A stretch of 64,000 nucleotides of DNA from Paracoccus sp. SMMA_5_TC (lineage in GTDB: Bacteria > Pseudomonadota > Alphaproteobacteria > Rhodobacterales > Rhodobacteraceae). The notes under the pieces are model-generated. The model was not told the DNA's origin and did no database searches. It was given only the letters and a program-made list of their open reading frames with translations. The stretch is from assembly GCF_009696685.2 (NCBI RefSeq), contig NZ_CP102355.1:2467501-2531500 (forward strand), written 5' to 3'. Positions 55,422 through 64,000 of this stretch are shown here, in pieces. The stretch's first letter is position 1; every line of letters starts with the position of its first letter. The translations under genes were made by a program, and so were the position numbers.

Positions 55422-55835
55422 ATGATTCGCCCGATATTGCCTTGCCTGATCCTGTGTCTGTCTGCGCCCGCTGCCCTGGCGCAGAACTGGGCACTGGACG
55501 GCATGGACCCGGTGTCCTACGGCACCGACAATGCCGCGGTTCCGGGCCGCAGCGACCTGGTCACGGTCTGGCGCGGCGAGGCGTGGCATTTTGCCACGGA
55601 ACACAACCGCAACCTGTTTGAAGCCAATCCCAAAGCCTATGCACCGGGCCTGGACGGCCTGTGCGTGGTCGCCCTGTCCGAGGGCCGGTCCGAGCCCGGC
55701 AACCCCCGCTATTTCGTCGTCATCGGCCAGCGCACCTATCTGGTGCGCTCGGAACAGGCACGCAAACGACTGCTGGCCGACCCTCAGGGCATTCTGATGC
55801 AGGCAAAACAGATGTGGATGCGGCTGCATCAATAA
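55422..55835 (+). CDS. Exported YHS-domain protein
   Basis: A 137-residue protein with a signal peptide (MIRPILPCLILCLSAPAALAQ) followed by a YHS-like domain: ALDGMDPVSYGTDNAAVPG and WRGEAWHFATEHNRNLFEANPKAYAPGLDG. Periplasmic YHS proteins are common in Rhodobacteraceae and are suspected to bind metal or heme, with no firm function. I start at ATG 55422, where the signal peptide begins. An in-frame ATG at 55389 would add 11 residues. Neither start has a strong ribosome site. Confidence 0.75.
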   Translation: MIRPILPCLILCLSAPAALAQNWALDGMDPVSYGTDNAAVPGRSDLVTVWRGEAWHFATEHNRNLFEANPKAYAPGLDGLCVVALSEGRSEPGNPRYFVVIGQRTYLVRSEQARKRLLADPQGILMQAKQMWMRLHQ

Positions 55836-55898
55836 AATTTCAACTTTTTTCTCAAAGGGGGGGTGGAACTTTATCGCAACACTTCCCATTTATTTAGC

Positions 55899-55985
55899 GA
55901 ACGTGACCACGGAACGGTCATGTTCAGATCACTGTCCCTCGTTCCGCACTTGCGCCCGGCCACAACACTGGACCGGGCGCTTTTT
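55899..55985 (+). ncRNA. Candidate structured small RNA ending in a terminator
   Basis: In the 185-bp gap between the YHS and CoA-binding genes, GAACGTGACC (55899-55908) pairs over 10 bp (one G-U) with GGTCATGTTC (55916-55925) around loop ACGGAAC. An alternative stem CGGAACG/CGTTCCG (55910-55916, 55940-55946) excludes the first. A terminator hairpin follows at 55952-55985. The AT-rich segment just upstream (CCATTTATTTAG) could hold a -10 element. It may instead be a structured 3' UTR of the YHS gene. Confidence 0.4.
55952..55985 (+). terminator. Intrinsic terminator between YHS and CoA-binding genes
   Basis: GCGCCCGG (55952-55959) pairs with CCGGGCGC (55973-55980), followed by TTTTT. Confidence 0.85.
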
Positions 55986-56020
55986 ATCTGTCACCTTGCG
56001 TGAGACTTGGGGAGGATCTC

Positions 56021-56470
56021 ATGACGCTAGCCATTCTTCGCGATCTCGGCCCCTCACTGATCGATGAGGACATCGCCCGGATCGCGCGCAATACGCGCTG
56101 CATCGCCATGGTGGGACTGTCAACGAATGAATCCCGCCCGGCTTGGGGCGTGGCGCGATATCTGAAATCTCAGGGCTTTCGCGTGATTCCGGTCAACCCG
56201 CAGCACGCCGGGCAAACCATTCTGGACGAGATCGTCTATGCCGATCTGCGCGCGGTCCCGGCCGATTGCAGGGTGGACATGGTCGACATCTTTCGCCGCC
56301 CGGAGGCCGTTCCCGAAATCGTTGATGCCGCACTTGAGATGCCATGTCTGCGGGTGATCTGGATGCAGTTGGGCATCAGCCACCCGCCAGCTGCGAATCG
56401 GGCCCGCGCCCGCGGCCTGACGGTGATCGAGGATCGCTGCGCAAAGATCGAATTTTCGCGGTTCCTGTAG
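56021..56470 (+). CDS. CoA-binding domain protein (YccU-like)
   Basis: A 149-residue single Rossmann domain of the CoA_binding_2 type: IAMVGLSTNESRPAWGVARYL (nucleotide loop) followed by GFRVIPVNPQHAG and VDMVDIFRRPEAVPEIVDAAL, ending with VIWMQLGISHPPAA. The domain is the CoA-binding module of succinyl-CoA synthetase-like enzymes occurring alone, and its role is unknown. GGGGAGGA sits 6 bases before ATG 56021. Confidence 0.82.
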   Translation: MTLAILRDLGPSLIDEDIARIARNTRCIAMVGLSTNESRPAWGVARYLKSQGFRVIPVNPQHAGQTILDEIVYADLRAVPADCRVDMVDIFRRPEAVPEIVDAALEMPCLRVIWMQLGISHPPAANRARARGLTVIEDRCAKIEFSRFL

Positions 56471-56483
56471 TTGCTGACGAAAA

Positions 56484-56504
56484 GGCCCCGCAAAGCGCGG
56501 GGCC
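56484..56504 (-). terminator. Intrinsic terminator of prs
   Basis: GGCCCCGC (56484-56491), loop of 5, GCGGGGCC (56497-56504). On the minus strand the stem is followed by TTTT. It lies 27 bases after the prs stop and just past the convergent CoA-binding gene. Confidence 0.75.
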
Positions 56505-56531
56505 AAGGATACCGCACGCTGACCTTGCGGG

Positions 56532-57551
56532 TCAGACGGTCGAATAGAGCCCTTCGTAGATCGGCCCCAGGGTATCGACCTCGAACAACGAACTGACCGA
56601 GGTGCCGTTCCAGATATTCAGGATCGCCTGCGCGAACATCGGCGCGGTCGGCACGATGCGGATGTTGGTGGCGTTGCGCACCTTGTCCGTCGGCTCGATC
56701 GAATCGGTGATGACCAGCGATTTCATCACCGAGTTCTGCACCCGCTCGACCGCCGGGCCGGACAGGACGCCATGGGTGATATAGGCATGCACCTCGACCG
56801 CGCCATGTTCGGTCAGCACCTGGGCCGCCTTGACCAGGGTGCCGGCGGTATCGCAGATGTCATCAACGATGATGCAGGTCTTGCCGGTGACATCGCCGAT
56901 CACGGTCATTTCGGCCACTTCGCCAGGTTTTTCGCGACGCTTGTCGACGATGGCCAGCGGCGCACCGATGCGCTGCGCCAGCTCGCGCGCCCGCGCGACA
57001 CCGCCCACGTCGGGCGAGATCACCATCAGGTCCGACAGCCGGTCGCGGAAGTGGTGCATGATGTCCAGCGCGAAGACCGGCGCCGCATAAAGGTTGTCCA
57101 CCGGAATGTCGAAAAAGCCCTGGATCTGGGCCGCGTGCAGATCCAGCGTCAGAACCCGGTCGACGCCGGCCTGGGTCAGCAGGTTCGCCACCAGCTTGGC
57201 GCTGATCGGCGTGCGTGCCTTGGCCCGGCGATCCTGGCGGGCATAGCCGAAATAGGGGATCACGGCGGTGATGCGATCGGCCGACGATCGCTTCAGCGCG
57301 TCGGTCATGATCAGCAGTTCCATCAGGTTGTCATTTGCCGGGTTCGATGTCGGCTGGATGATGAACATGTCCTCGCCGCGGACGTTCTCGTAAACCTCGA
57401 CAAAGATTTCCTGGTCATTGAAACGTTCGACCCGGGCCTCGATCGGGGCGACGTTCATGCCGCGATGCATCGACATGCGGCGCGCGATGGCATTGGCCAG
57501 CGGACGATTGGCATTGCCCGCGATCAGCTTGGGTTCGGTCATGGCCGGCAT
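56532..57551 (-). CDS. prs: Ribose-phosphate pyrophosphokinase (PRPP synthetase)
   Basis: A 339-residue class I PRPP synthetase making PRPP for purines, pyrimidines, histidine and salvage. Motifs include [19 protein letters not shown] (flexible loop start), [13 protein letters not shown], the metal site [19 protein letters not shown] and the PRPP loop [14 protein letters not shown]. The enzyme is somewhat longer than the roughly 315-residue standard because of an insertion near residues 100 to 200. ATG 57551 has GGAG with good spacing, and ATG 57542 is a possible alternative. Confidence 0.95.
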   Translation of the reverse strand: MPAMTEPKLIAGNANRPLANAIARRMSMHRGMNVAPIEARVERFNDQEIFVEVYENVRGEDMFIIQPTSNPANDNLMELLIMTDALKRSSADRITAVIPYFGYARQDRRAKARTPISAKLVANLLTQAGVDRVLTLDLHAAQIQGFFDIPVDNLYAAPVFALDIMHHFRDRLSDLMVISPDVGGVARARELAQRIGAPLAIVDKRREKPGEVAEMTVIGDVTGKTCIIVDDICDTAGTLVKAAQVLTEHGAVEVHAYITHGVLSGPAVERVQNSVMKSLVITDSIEPTDKVRNATNIRIVPTAPMFAQAILNIWNGTSVSSLFEVDTLGPIYEGLYSTV

Positions 57552-57629
57552 GGCTGCTCCGATGGATTCGTGTGATTGCGCCCCGCTTATCAGCAAGCTA
57601 GCCTGCCCGCAAACCCCGAGGACGCAGTG

Positions 57630-58229
57630 ATGGCGCATATCGACTATTACCTGGGCACAATCAGCCCCTTTTGCTATCTGGCCGGCGACCGGCTGGAACG
57701 GATCGCCCAGCGGCACGGCGCCAGCATCACCTACAAGCCGCTGGATGTGCTGCAGCTGCTGGATCGCACCGGTGGGCAGCGGCAAGCGCAGCGTCACCCG
57801 AACCGCCTGGCCTATCGCAATCAGGAGCTGATCCGTTGGGCCGATTACCTGCAGATGCCGCTAAATCCGCGTCCGGCGGCATTTCCCGTGAACAGCGCGC
57901 CTTCGTCCTATGCGGTGATCGCGGCGCAGGCGGCGGGCGGCGGCGACTTGGCCGGGCTGGTGCAGTCACTGCTGCGCGCCGTCTGGGCCGAAGATCTGGA
58001 CATTTCCGACGACGCGGTGATCCGCGACCGGTTGGCGCAGAACGACTTTGACCCGGCACTTGTGGACAAGGGGTTGTTCATCGGCGCCGAAACCTATGGA
58101 CGGAACCTTGATCAGGCGGTCGAGGCCGGCGCCTTCGGTGTGCCGTTCTATCATGTGCCGGCGACCGGGCAGTGCTTCTGGGGCCAGGACCGGCTGGAAT
58201 TCCTGGACCGACACCTGGCCGAAGCATGA
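57630..58229 (+). CDS. DsbA-fold 2-hydroxychromene-2-carboxylate isomerase family protein
   Basis: A 199-residue kappa-GST/DsbA-like protein. It starts [19 protein letters not shown], where S-P-F replaces the DsbA C-x-x-C, as in 2-hydroxychromene-2-carboxylate isomerases that use glutathione. The late segment [11 protein letters not shown] carries the family's G-V-P loop. No naphthalene pathway genes are present, so the substrate is unknown. CGAGGA precedes ATG 57630. The stop overlaps the start of the following hydrolase gene (ATGA). Confidence 0.82.
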   Translation: MAHIDYYLGTISPFCYLAGDRLERIAQRHGASITYKPLDVLQLLDRTGGQRQAQRHPNRLAYRNQELIRWADYLQMPLNPRPAAFPVNSAPSSYAVIAAQAAGGGDLAGLVQSLLRAVWAEDLDISDDAVIRDRLAQNDFDPALVDKGLFIGAETYGRNLDQAVEAGAFGVPFYHVPATGQCFWGQDRLEFLDRHLAEA

Positions 58230-59002
58230 GCGCGCTGCATCTGCGGCAATGGCCGGGGGTTGTGGACCGACCGGCTCTGGCGCTGCACTGCATGATGGGC
58301 AGCGGCGCCTATTGGCAACCCATTGCCCGGGCGCTGGCAGACAGGGTCCGCATCACCGCGCCCGACATGCCAGGCCACGGCGACAGTCCCGAATGGGCTG
58401 GACCCCCGCCCGACTATCATACCCACGTCACCCGAGAGGTTGCCGCATTGATCGACCGGCCGATGGATCTGATCGGCCACAGCATGGGCGCAACCGTCGC
58501 CCTGCGCATCGCCATTGCCGCGCCCGAGGCCGTGCGCAGCCTGACACTGATCGAGCCGGTGCTGTTCGCCGCGGCACCCGATCCCTTGCAGGACGCGGTG
58601 ATGCGCCATGTCCTGGACCACCTGAAGCACGGCCGGGCCGAGGACGCCGCGCGCATCTTTCTGGACACCTGGGGCGGCCTGGACTGGCAGGGGCAAAGCC
58701 CGGCCGGCCGCGCCCGTCTGGCGCGTCAGGTGACCCTGGTTGCCGACTCAAATCCGGTTCTGCGCGAAGATACCGCCCATTTGCTGCGACCGAACGGGCT
58801 GGAAAACATCGACGCACCAGTGATGATCGTCATGGGACAGGATTCGCCGGCGGTCATCGCCGCCATCGCCGATGCACTGGCCGCGCGGCTGGCGGATGTC
58901 GGGCGCGCTGTCGTGCCCGGGGCCGGACATATGTTGCCGATCACCCATCCCAAGCAGGTCGCCGAAATCATCGGCATCAACCTTGACCGTGCCCAGGGCT
59001 AG
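58226..59002 (+). CDS. Alpha/beta hydrolase
   Basis: A 258-residue alpha/beta hydrolase. The nucleophile elbow is LIGHSMGATVALRIA (Ser), the catalytic histidine is in PGAGHMLPITHP, and the acid is probably the aspartate in VMGQDSPAV. The oxyanion region is LHCMMGSGAYW in place of the usual HG. The substrate is unknown. It starts within the stop codon of the isomerase-family gene, so the two probably act together. It converges on the H-type lectin gene, 6 bp away. Confidence 0.83.
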   Translation: MSALHLRQWPGVVDRPALALHCMMGSGAYWQPIARALADRVRITAPDMPGHGDSPEWAGPPPDYHTHVTREVAALIDRPMDLIGHSMGATVALRIAIAAPEAVRSLTLIEPVLFAAAPDPLQDAVMRHVLDHLKHGRAEDAARIFLDTWGGLDWQGQSPAGRARLARQVTLVADSNPVLREDTAHLLRPNGLENIDAPVMIVMGQDSPAVIAAIADALAARLADVGRAVVPGAGHMLPITHPKQVAEIIGINLDRAQG

Positions 59003-59008
59003 GTCCGG

Positions 59009-59359
59009 CTAGTCCACGTCCCAATCGTCCAGATGCGGGACCGGGCCAATGGCCAGCCAAGAGGCGCGCACCCTGGCTACACGGGTATCGCCCCAGGTGC
59101 GGAACTGCAGTGTGAAACCGTCGAAACCCACATTCACCGCCTGGATATCCGCGCGCTGATTGGCATGGCGATCGATGTCCCACATGTTCAAACCGACATG
59201 CACGACCGGCGGTGCCAGAAAGCTTTCGTCGAATCGCACATCAACCGAAGCCACGCGCGGCCCCTCCCCCGTCCACATCGGACCGCCGTCCTCGAAGGCC
59301 GAGAACATGTCTGTAGCGCCCTGTTGGACACCGATTGCCGCATGTGAATACCGCTGCAC
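59009..59359 (-). CDS. H-type lectin domain protein
   Basis: A 116-residue protein matching the H-type lectin (discoidin/Helix agglutinin) domain: PRVASVDVRFDESFLAPPVVHVGLNMWDID and later FTLQFRTWGDTRVARVRASWLAIGP, a six-stranded sandwich. There is no signal peptide. I chose GTG 59359 because AGGGGGGA lies 5 bases before it. An in-frame TTG 18 bases upstream is less likely. It is downstream of atpC on the same strand, beyond a terminator. The role is unknown. Confidence 0.7.
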   Translation of the reverse strand: MQRYSHAAIGVQQGATDMFSAFEDGGPMWTGEGPRVASVDVRFDESFLAPPVVHVGLNMWDIDRHANQRADIQAVNVGFDGFTLQFRTWGDTRVARVRASWLAIGPVPHLDDWDVD

Positions 59360-59405
59360 GCAGATCCCCCCTGGCAACCATATGAACGGAAAACGGGAAA
59401 ATGAT

Positions 59406-59429
59406 AAAGCCCCGGAATTCCGGGGCTTT
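59406..59429 (-). terminator. Terminator of the atp operon
   Basis: AAAGCCCCGG (59406-59415), centre AATT, CCGGGGCTTT (59420-59429): a perfect, fully symmetric stem 24 bases after the atpC stop, with T on the outgoing minus strand. Confidence 0.85.
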
Positions 59430-59453
59430 GTCTCAAACTGTCATACCAAGGGG

Positions 59454-59900
59454 CTAGTGCGGAAAATTGGCGTGGTTCGGATCCAGACCGATATGGGTGC
59501 CCAGGGCTTCCATGTCGGCCAGCAGCTTCACGGCTGCGGCGACGATCTCTTCACCGGCCGATTCCCGCTCTTTGGCAGCCTGCACGCGGCGATGCGCCTG
59601 AGCCATCATCTCGTTAAAGACTTCTTGGGTCATCTCAGCGCGCGGATGTCCACGTTCGGCCAGCAGGCTAACCGATTCGTTGTTGATTTCGGCGAATCCG
59701 CCGGTCACCGCAAACTGCGTTTCCGACCCATCGGCCGCGATCACCGTGACCAGCCCCGGGCGCAGGTTAACGATGGCCGGCGCATGGCCGGGCATCGCCG
59801 TCAGATCGCCCTCGGCGCCGGGCAGGCGCACCTCGCGCACCGGGACGGAAACCAGGTTCCGTTCCGGTGACACCAGGTCGAACTGCATCGTGTCGGCCAT
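59454..59900 (-). CDS. atpC: F1F0 ATP synthase epsilon subunit
   Basis: A 148-residue epsilon subunit of the central stalk. The N-terminal beta-sandwich is clear (MQFDLVSPERNLVSVPVREVRLPGAEGDL, then MPGHAPAIVNLRPG), followed by a helical C-terminal part (AHRRVQAAKERESAGEEIVAAA) that can regulate the enzyme. It lies 9 bp after the atpD stop and is the last gene of the F1 operon. Confidence 0.95.
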   Translation of the reverse strand: MADTMQFDLVSPERNLVSVPVREVRLPGAEGDLTAMPGHAPAIVNLRPGLVTVIAADGSETQFAVTGGFAEINNESVSLLAERGHPRAEMTQEVFNEMMAQAHRRVQAAKERESAGEEIVAAAVKLLADMEALGTHIGLDPNHANFPH

Positions 59901-59909
59901 GTCGCCCCC

Positions 59910-61352
<1,443 letters not shown>

Positions 61353-62225
61353 TCAGAGCGCCTCTGCGCCCGAGATGATTTCAATCAGTTCCTTGGTGAT
61401 CGCGGCTTGACGCGAGCGGTTGTACTCGGTCGTCAGCCGGTCGATCATGTCGCCCGCGTTGCGGGTGGCATTGTCCATGGCGGTCATCCGTGCACCCTGC
61501 TCGGACGCGGCGTTTTCAAGCAGTGCCGCAAACACCTGCGTGGCGACAGAGCGCGGCAGCAGGTCGTTCAGGATCGCGCCCTCGTCCGGCTCGTAATCGT
61601 AAAGCGACGAGGCGCCGGCGGCGCCTTCCTCGATCACGGCGGGGATAACCTGGCGCGCGGTCGGCACCTGGCTGATCACCGATTCGAACCGGTTGTAGAA
61701 CAGCGTCGCGACATCGAACTCGCCAGCGTCGAAACGGTCCAGAATCTGGTCGGCGATCTCGCGGGCATTGTCATAGCCGATGCGCTTGACCTCGCTGAGA
61801 TCGACGTGATGCACGAACAGCGCACCATATTCCCGCTTGAGCTGCTCGCGCCCCTTCTTGCCGACCGTCAGGATCGCGACCTGCTTGCCCTGGGCTTGCA
61901 GTTCGGCGATGCGCTGACGCGCCAGCTTGACGATGGACGAGTTGAACCCGCCGGCAAGCCCCCGCTCGGAGGTCATCACCACCAGAAGATGCCGACGATC
62001 CTCGCCGGTTCCGGCCAGCAATCGCGGCGCCATGTCCGAACCGGCCGCCGCAGCGGTCAGTCCGGCCATGACGGCGGCCATGCGGTCGGCATAGGGACGC
62101 GCGGCCTCGGCCGCGTCCTGCGCCCGGCGCAGTTTCGCGGCGGCGACCATCTGCATCGCCTTGGTGATCTTGCGCGTGTTCTTGACGCTGCCGATCCGGT
62201 TCTTGAGATCCTTGAGGCTGGGCAT
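61353..62225 (-). CDS. atpG: F1F0 ATP synthase gamma subunit
   Basis: A 290-residue rotor shaft subunit. Both coiled-coil ends are recognisable: [32 protein letters not shown] at the N-terminus and [34 protein letters not shown] at the C-terminus, with [15 protein letters not shown] between. It lies 12 bp downstream of atpA. Confidence 0.97.
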   Translation of the reverse strand: MPSLKDLKNRIGSVKNTRKITKAMQMVAAAKLRRAQDAAEAARPYADRMAAVMAGLTAAAAGSDMAPRLLAGTGEDRRHLLVVMTSERGLAGGFNSSIVKLARQRIAELQAQGKQVAILTVGKKGREQLKREYGALFVHHVDLSEVKRIGYDNAREIADQILDRFDAGEFDVATLFYNRFESVISQVPTARQVIPAVIEEGAAGASSLYDYEPDEGAILNDLLPRSVATQVFAALLENAASEQGARMTAMDNATRNAGDMIDRLTTEYNRSRQAAITKELIEIISGAEAL

Positions 62226-62237
62226 CTATCCCTCCTC

Positions 62238-63773
62238 TCAGGCGTAGGTCTTGGCGTAACCGTCCAGCGCAGCCTTGATCGCATCCTCAAGCTCGCCCGC
62301 CACCTTGCGGTCGTTCCTGGTCATGTCGTCAAGCAGATCGGCTTTCTGGTTGCGCAGATACTGGATCAGGCCCTGCTCCCACTTGGTCACTTCGGCGACC
62401 GGAATATTGTCCAGATAACCCTTGGTGCCGGCATAGATGACAATGACGATCTCGGCGTTGGTCAGCGGCGAATACTGCGGCTGCTTCATCAGTTCGGTCA
62501 GGCGTGCCCCGCGGTTCAGCAGCTTTTGCGTGGCGGCGTCCAGGTCCGAGCCAAACTGCGCGAATGCGGCCATCTCGCGATACTGCGCCAGTTCCAGCTT
62601 GACCGGGCCGGCAACCGACTTCATCGCCTTGGTCTGGGCGGCAGAGCCCACGCGCGACACCGACAGACCGGTGTTCACGGCCGGGCGGATGCCCTGGAAG
62701 AACAGTTCGGTCTCCAGGAAGATCTGGCCATCGGTGATCGAGATCACGTTGGTCGGGATATAGGCCGACACGTCACCCGCCTGGGTTTCGATGATCGGCA
62801 GCGCGGTAAGCGAGCCGGCGCCATTGGCCTCGTTCAGCTTGGCCGAACGTTCGAGCAGGCGCGAGTGCAGGTAGAACACGTCGCCCGGATAGGCTTCGCG
62901 CCCCGGCGGACGGCGCAGCAGCAGCGACATCTGGCGATAGGCCACGGCCTGTTTGGACAGGTCGTCATAGATGATCAGCGCATCCATGCCGTTGTCGCGG
63001 AAATATTCGCCCATGGCGGTCGCCGAATAGGGCGCCAGATACTGCATCGGCGCCGGGTCCGAAGCGGTCGCGGCGACCACGGTGGTATAGGCCATGGCAC
63101 CGGTTTCTTCCAGCTTCTTGACCAGCTGTGCCACGGTCGAACGTTTCTGACCCACCGCGACATAGATGCAGTGCAGGGTCTTCATGCCGTCGGCTTCGCG
63201 GCCGTTGTAGTTCTGCTGGTTCAGGATGGTGTCCAGCGCGATGGCGGTCTTGCCGGTCTGACGGTCGCCGATAATCAGCTCGCGCTGGCCACGGCCGACG
63301 GGAATCATCGCGTCGACGGATTTCAGGCCGGTGGCCATCGGCTCATGCACCGATTTGCGCGGCATGATGCCGGGCGCCTTGACGTCGGCCACCGCCATGA
63401 TCGGGTTTTCGATCGGGCCCTTGCCGTCGATGGGGTTGCCCAGCGCGTCGACCACGCGGCCCAACAGGCCCTTGCCGGTCGGAACCTCCACGATGGCGCC
63501 GGTGCGCTTGACGGTATCGCCTTCCTTGATGTCGCGGTCGTCGCCGAAGATCACGATACCGACGTTGTCGGTTTCAAGGTTCAGCGCCATGCCGCGAATG
63601 CCGCCGGGGAATTCCACCATCTCGCCGGCCTGAACCTTGTCCAGACCGTAGACGCGCGCGATGCCGTCGCCGACCGACAGCACCTGGCCGACCTCGGCCA
63701 CTTCGGCGTCCTGACCGAAATTCTTGATCTGATCCTTCAGGATCGCCGAAATCTCGGCAGCCTGGATTCCCAT
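62238..63773 (-). CDS. atpA: F1F0 ATP synthase alpha subunit
   Basis: A 511-residue non-catalytic nucleotide-binding subunit. The P-loop is [14 protein letters not shown], and the N-terminal [19 protein letters not shown] and [16 protein letters not shown] segments are typical. The ATG at 63773 shares one base with the atpH stop (TAATG), so translation is coupled. Confidence 0.98.
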   Translation of the reverse strand: MGIQAAEISAILKDQIKNFGQDAEVAEVGQVLSVGDGIARVYGLDKVQAGEMVEFPGGIRGMALNLETDNVGIVIFGDDRDIKEGDTVKRTGAIVEVPTGKGLLGRVVDALGNPIDGKGPIENPIMAVADVKAPGIMPRKSVHEPMATGLKSVDAMIPVGRGQRELIIGDRQTGKTAIALDTILNQQNYNGREADGMKTLHCIYVAVGQKRSTVAQLVKKLEETGAMAYTTVVAATASDPAPMQYLAPYSATAMGEYFRDNGMDALIIYDDLSKQAVAYRQMSLLLRRPPGREAYPGDVFYLHSRLLERSAKLNEANGAGSLTALPIIETQAGDVSAYIPTNVISITDGQIFLETELFFQGIRPAVNTGLSVSRVGSAAQTKAMKSVAGPVKLELAQYREMAAFAQFGSDLDAATQKLLNRGARLTELMKQPQYSPLTNAEIVIVIYAGTKGYLDNIPVAEVTKWEQGLIQYLRNQKADLLDDMTRNDRKVAGELEDAIKAALDGYAKTYA

Positions 63774-64000
63774 TATCCGACCTCTTTCATGACATTCTGC
63801 AGGGAGGCGAGCTTCGAGCGGATCGAGCTGTCGATCATCTGCGAGCCCAGTTTTACGATCATGCCGCCGATGAGGCTTTCATCGACGCGCGCGTTCAGTT
63901 TGACCTTCTTGCCCGATTTGGCGGACAGGGTCTCGGCCAGGCGGGATTTCTGCGCATCGCTCAGCGCCTGGACGCTGACCACATCGGCCGTGACCTCGCC
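63773..64000 (-). CDS. atpH: F1F0 ATP synthase delta subunit, C-terminal part
   Basis: Only the last 75 residues are in the window. The frame is open to the right edge. The sequence ([56 protein letters not shown]) is the conserved C-terminal end of the delta subunit that ties F1 to the peripheral stalk. The order atpHAGDC without F0 genes matches alphaproteobacteria, where F0 is encoded elsewhere. Confidence 0.95.
   Translation of the reverse strand, partial: GEVTADVVSVQALSDAQKSRLAETLSAKSGKKVKLNARVDESLIGGMIVKLGSQMIDSSIRSKLASLQNVMKEVG

Overview
The window is a high-GC chromosomal segment of an alphaproteobacterium of the Rhodobacteraceae, most likely a Paracoccus. The class III aminotransferase at 14636-15997 matches, from memory, the Paracoccus denitrificans omega-transaminase almost residue for residue (453 aa, PLP lysine at 285). 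The small DUF3572 and DUF983 genes, a System I ccm locus, a fused indolepyruvate oxidoreductase, a B12-dependent class II ribonucleotide reductase and a separate F1 atp operon also fit. No database search was possible, so family calls rest on visible motifs and recall.

Layout. 1-2000: a truncated sensor kinase gene divergent from the C4-dicarboxylate transporter dctA. 2000-9000: small housekeeping and stress genes (EcsC-like, Ivy-type lysozyme inhibitor, GNAT, flavin reductase, apt, ispH, GST, rnhA, UPF0126, VOC, truncated globin), many with overlapping ends. 9100-19800: ileS, a broken lipoprotein gene, a second lipoprotein, miaB, omega-transaminase, a GGDEF protein with degenerate receivers, DUF983, NUDIX and an enoyl-CoA hydratase. 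19800-24800 (minus strand): murI, ccmE, an endolysin-holin pair, ccmF and ccmH. The lysis pair resembles the cassette that releases gene transfer agents and sits behind a perfect TTAA-N7-TTAA CtrA-type site. 24860-41100: indolepyruvate oxidoreductase with a divergent LysR gene, a candidate small RNA, purL, a Do-type protease, nrdJ, 5-FCL, mgtE, an IMPase/HisN-like phosphatase and an XRE regulator.

41286-52858 is the accessory part. Two 1393-bp IS256-family insertions in opposite orientation, each with its own perfect 8-bp target duplication, bracket 8.8 kb. That interval holds a quinone oxidoreductase, a BI-1/YccA membrane protein, a decayed IS3-family remnant and a six-gene minus-strand operon: argininosuccinate-lyase-like enzyme, amino-acid ABC transporter (permease, ATPase, binding protein), MmgE/PrpD protein and a polysaccharide-deacetylase-like hydrolase. 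The lyase plus MmgE/PrpD pairing recalls bacterial degradation of iminodisuccinate and related aminopolycarboxylates. The right-hand IS landed exactly at the operon's first start codon and left its ribosome binding site 1.4 kb away, beside the divergent LysR gene.

52860-64000: the LysR gene, a gene-free stretch, tRNA-Tyr, rlmB, a YHS protein, a second candidate small RNA, a CoA-binding protein, prs, a DsbA-fold isomerase, an alpha/beta hydrolase, an H-type lectin protein and the F1 operon atpHAGDC (atpH cut by the window edge).
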